64,000 nucleotides of DNA from Vibrio mediterranei (GTDB taxonomy: Bacteria > Pseudomonadota > Gammaproteobacteria > Enterobacterales > Vibrionaceae): the NCBI RefSeq assembly GCF_900088415.1, contig NZ_FLLQ01000011.1, forward strand, positions 1-64,000. Direction: 5' to 3'. The notes under the pieces are model-generated. The model made no database searches. It had not been told where the DNA came from and was given only the letters and a program-made list of their open reading frames with translations. Of the stretch, positions 61,744 through 64,000 are shown piece after piece; position 1 is the first letter of the stretch; every line of letters starts with the position of its first letter. The translations under genes were made by a program, and so were the position numbers.

Positions 61744-62067
61744 GGCCTTCTCCTTTTGTGTGGTGTTAACGTATTGTTACGTTTTATAAGGTAGCAGGCT
61801 AAGGGCGATAACTCAGTGCAACTTTAGTCGACAGAAGAAAATGATTAAGAATATATAAAACAAGGATTTGCTGATTTTTGGCGTAAAAAGTGTGATGTTA
61901 ATTTGATGTTAAATTAGCCAAAGGTCTAACGTTTATCGATAAGATTGGAAATAAAAGTAGTTGAATGAGGTAGGAATTTATTGCAAATACTGCATGAAAT
62001 CCCCTTCAGAGCGCATAAGAACTGGCTCTAAAGGGAGTAGTGAAGCGAGTAGAGGTGCGGGAAAAAG
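61744..62067 (-). promoter_or_regulatory. Regulatory region of the symporter operon, with palindrome
   Basis: This 324-nt region between crbR and the symporter small subunit contains no gene. On the minus strand a TTATAA-like box (61784-61789) is followed by the inverted repeat AACGTA-TTGT-TACGTT (61768-61783), 24 nt before the ATG. This is a plausible operator or leader element for the operon. I saw no clean terminator for crbR; an imperfect hairpin near 62002-62036 lacks a T run. Confidence 0.45.
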
Positions 62068-62703
62068 CTAGCTGTCAGATTCCATTTGCTGCAATAGAAT
62101 CACCGCTTGAGTACGATTCTTTACACCAAGTTTTCTAAATATCGCCGTCATATGTGCTTTGATTGTAGCTTCAGAGACATTCAAATCATAAGCAATTTGC
62201 TTGTTCAGTAAACCATCAGACAACATGCCTAATACTTTGTATTGTTGTGGAGTAAGTGTCGCCAGCTTTTCCGCAAGGTCGTTATTCTCAGCACTATCAA
62301 TCAATAGTTCAGCAGGGAAATAAGGTTCTCCGTTCAACACCTGATTCAAAGCATTAATCAGTTCACGCATGTCACTGGATTTAGGAATAAAGCCAAAAGC
62401 ACCATGCGTTTTAGCTTGAGACACGATACTGGGCTCTTCACTAGCAGAGATAACGACGACCGGAATATCCGGATAGTCAGCTCGTAGGTGAATTAGTCCT
62501 GACATGCCATTGGCTCCTGGCATTTTAAGATCAAGCAAGATCAAATCTGGTTCATCATTCTTGGCAAGCAATCCAAGTAGCGAATCCAAGGAATCAGCTT
62601 CTAGTAGATTGGCACCACTTATCGCCATGTGCACTGATTGGAAAAGTGCATTCCTAAAGAGTGGGTGATCATCAGCGATAATAATGGTGTAGCTGGGTTC
62701 CAT
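62068..62703 (-). CDS. crbR: LuxR-family response regulator CrbR
   Basis: The 211-residue response regulator has a receiver domain (about 1-120) with acidic pocket ADDH and phosphoacceptor Asp58 in LILLDLKMPG, and a LuxR-type helix-turn-helix (about 145-205; DGLLNKQIAYDLNVSEATIK). It is the partner of the CrbS-like hybrid kinase and in V. cholerae activates acs in the acetate switch. It is upstream of the symporter operon on the same strand. Confidence 0.9.
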   Translation of the reverse strand: MEPSYTIIIADDHPLFRNALFQSVHMAISGANLLEADSLDSLLGLLAKNDEPDLILLDLKMPGANGMSGLIHLRADYPDIPVVVISASEEPSIVSQAKTHGAFGFIPKSSDMRELINALNQVLNGEPYFPAELLIDSAENNDLAEKLATLTPQQYKVLGMLSDGLLNKQIAYDLNVSEATIKAHMTAIFRKLGVKNRTQAVILLQQMESDS

Positions 62704-62812
62704 AACATCTCAACTTTTTACGAAAGTGTTAATTTATATTATTAATTCAGACGGCTCTTTGAACAAATGAATCAATGCAAAACTCTGATGAGAATCGAAT
62801 TTTTATTGTCTA

Positions 62813-64000
62813 TCATGGGCTCAAAGTATCAATCAGCTGGTTTTTACGAAGATGTTGCAAAAAGTCCTCAGCAGGAACAAAGCCTGTTAGACGAGCGGAG
62901 GACACCGGATTGCCTTTTGCATCCCAAAATTCAATCGTAGGGAGTCCAAGCACATCCATCTGTTTAAGCAACTCAATATCTTGGGGTTGGTTTTTAGTGA
63001 CGTCAGCTTGAAGTAACACAAACTGAGACAACACGGGTTCAACCGAGGCATCATGGAAGGTGTACTTCTCGAACTCTTTACACGCCACACACCAGTCGGC
63101 ATAGAAGTCCAGCATAACGGGTTTTCCGGCTTGTTTTGCTTTGGCGAGTTCCTCATTGAGCTCTTGCACATTATTAATCTGGATGAAACTGACAGTGACT
63201 TCGCTGCTCACATTATTGCTGGTGGAGCCAAACCAATGGTTCAGCAAAGGTTGTGCTGAAGCAAATAAACCTAGGATGGCCAGTATCCCAACACAGCTTT
63301 GTTTCCAACCGCCGAAGGGCAGTGCGTTTTTCTGATGATAAAGCCAACCAAAGGCAGAGATGCCCAGTACTGACCAAAGCACGGTACTCCAAAACTCAGG
63401 CAGTAGTCTTTCAAGTAGAAAGATTGGCGCTGCGAGTAAGACAAAACCAAACAGTATTTTAACTCGTTCCATCCAATTACCCGCTTTAGGCAGCAGTTTA
63501 TTTCCAAATACCGCGGCAGCCATAAGAGGGATACCCATACCTAGGGCAAGAGCATAAAGCGCAATACCGCCAGTCAGTAAATCTCCACTTTGTGCTACAT
63601 ACAACAACGCTCCTGATAACGGAGCCGTAGTACAAGGAGAACAGACTAAACCTGAGATAGCTCCCATGGCGAAAACACCAAATAAGTTGCCACCTTGCTG
63701 CTTATTGCTGAGATTATTGAGCCAAGTTTGCAGTCCGCTTGGGAGCTGTAGGGTATACAAACCAAACATAGATAATGATAACGCGACAAACAAAGTACTG
63801 AGGCCGATCAACACATACGGATGCTGCATCGCGGCTTGAAACTGCATACCAGCAGAGGCGACGACTAGTCCCAGCAGTGTGTAAGTTAACGCCATACCTT
63901 GTACATATACGAGGGATAATACCAGTGCTTGTTTATGGCTGCGTTTACCTCCGCCCAACACGATGCTGGTTAGGATAGGGTACATAGGTAGCACACAAGG
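62813..64000 (-). CDS. dsbD: Thiol:disulfide interchange protein DsbD, partial
   Basis: DsbD moves electrons from cytoplasmic thioredoxin to the periplasm. The visible 395 codons (plus strand end cut by the window) cover the membrane domain from the PCVLPMYPILTSIV helix, the second redox region (CSPCTTAPLSGALL), and the C-terminal thioredoxin domain with ADWCVACKEFE (about 105 residues from the C-terminus). The N-terminal periplasmic domain lies outside the window. The reading frame is open at base 64000. Confidence 0.95.
   Translation of the reverse strand, partial: PCVLPMYPILTSIVLGGGKRSHKQALVLSLVYVQGMALTYTLLGLVVASAGMQFQAAMQHPYVLIGLSTLFVALSLSMFGLYTLQLPSGLQTWLNNLSNKQQGGNLFGVFAMGAISGLVCSPCTTAPLSGALLYVAQSGDLLTGGIALYALALGMGIPLMAAAVFGNKLLPKAGNWMERVKILFGFVLLAAPIFLLERLLPEFWSTVLWSVLGISAFGWLYHQKNALPFGGWKQSCVGILAILGLFASAQPLLNHWFGSTSNNVSSEVTVSFIQINNVQELNEELAKAKQAGKPVMLDFYADWCVACKEFEKYTFHDASVEPVLSQFVLLQADVTKNQPQDIELLKQMDVLGLPTIEFWDAKGNPVSSARLTGFVPAEDFLQHLRKNQLIDTLSP

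Noticed and set aside
62002..62036. Terminator of crbR
   Set aside because: The stem is interrupted on both sides and no T tract follows on the minus strand.

Overview
The window is a stretch of chromosome from a Vibrio (Gammaproteobacteria, Vibrionaceae). The evidence is gene content and order: pckA-hslO-hslR beside a complete eps (gsp) type II secretion operon, then cysQ-nudE-nfuA-comF-bioH, cadC-cadB-cadA, dusB-fis-prmA-accCB-aroQ, and the acetate-switch set acs/CrbS/CrbR/symporter. Two Vibrio-type DUF3316 secreted proteins add to this. The species cannot be fixed from the sequence alone. Nearly everything reads as core chromosome; I see no insertion sequence, prophage, integron cassette or CRISPR array.

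Layout: 1-690 is the tail of an rRNA operon (23S end, 5S, tRNA-Thr(GGT), a second 5S, then a decayed fragment of a third 5S unit). 838-3721 holds a small P-loop NTPase, yihY, dtd and the GNAT-hotdog fusion yiiD. 3741-9015 (minus) holds an AsmA-like protein, pckA broken by one in-frame stop, hslO and hslR. 9307-20693 (plus) is the 12-gene T2SS operon gspC-N. 20771-23726 (minus) holds cysQ, nudE, nfuA and comF; bioH and a small unknown gene follow on plus; tex is on minus. 27841-29730 encodes an exported protein built from four retropepsin-like units. Then come a CNNM/DUF21-CBS protein, hupA with its lipoprotein neighbour, purD/purH, zntR, the cad lysine decarboxylase locus, a chemoreceptor, and the block fis-dusB-prmA-accC-accB-aroQ. 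From 49081 to 62703 lies an acetate-scavenging region: acs, a DEDDh exonuclease, a cNMP/CBS/DUF294 protein, an MFS transporter, the SSS-fused hybrid kinase CrbS, two DUF3316 genes, a two-subunit Na+/solute symporter and the response regulator CrbR. The window ends inside dsbD.

How the genes work together: the eps genes encode the inner-membrane platform, ATPase, pseudopilus and secretin that export folded exoproteins. CadC senses acid or lysine and drives CadB/CadA, which consume protons. CrbS/CrbR are expected to switch on acs and the symporter so that overflow acetate is recovered. The truncated pckA would remove the main oxaloacetate-to-PEP route that such acetate growth normally uses, so it is the most consequential anomaly here. 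Other points of interest are the four-unit retropepsin-like protein, the terminator between the two 5S genes with the vestigial third unit, repeated TTGATA motifs in the cad promoter region, and a palindrome before the symporter operon.
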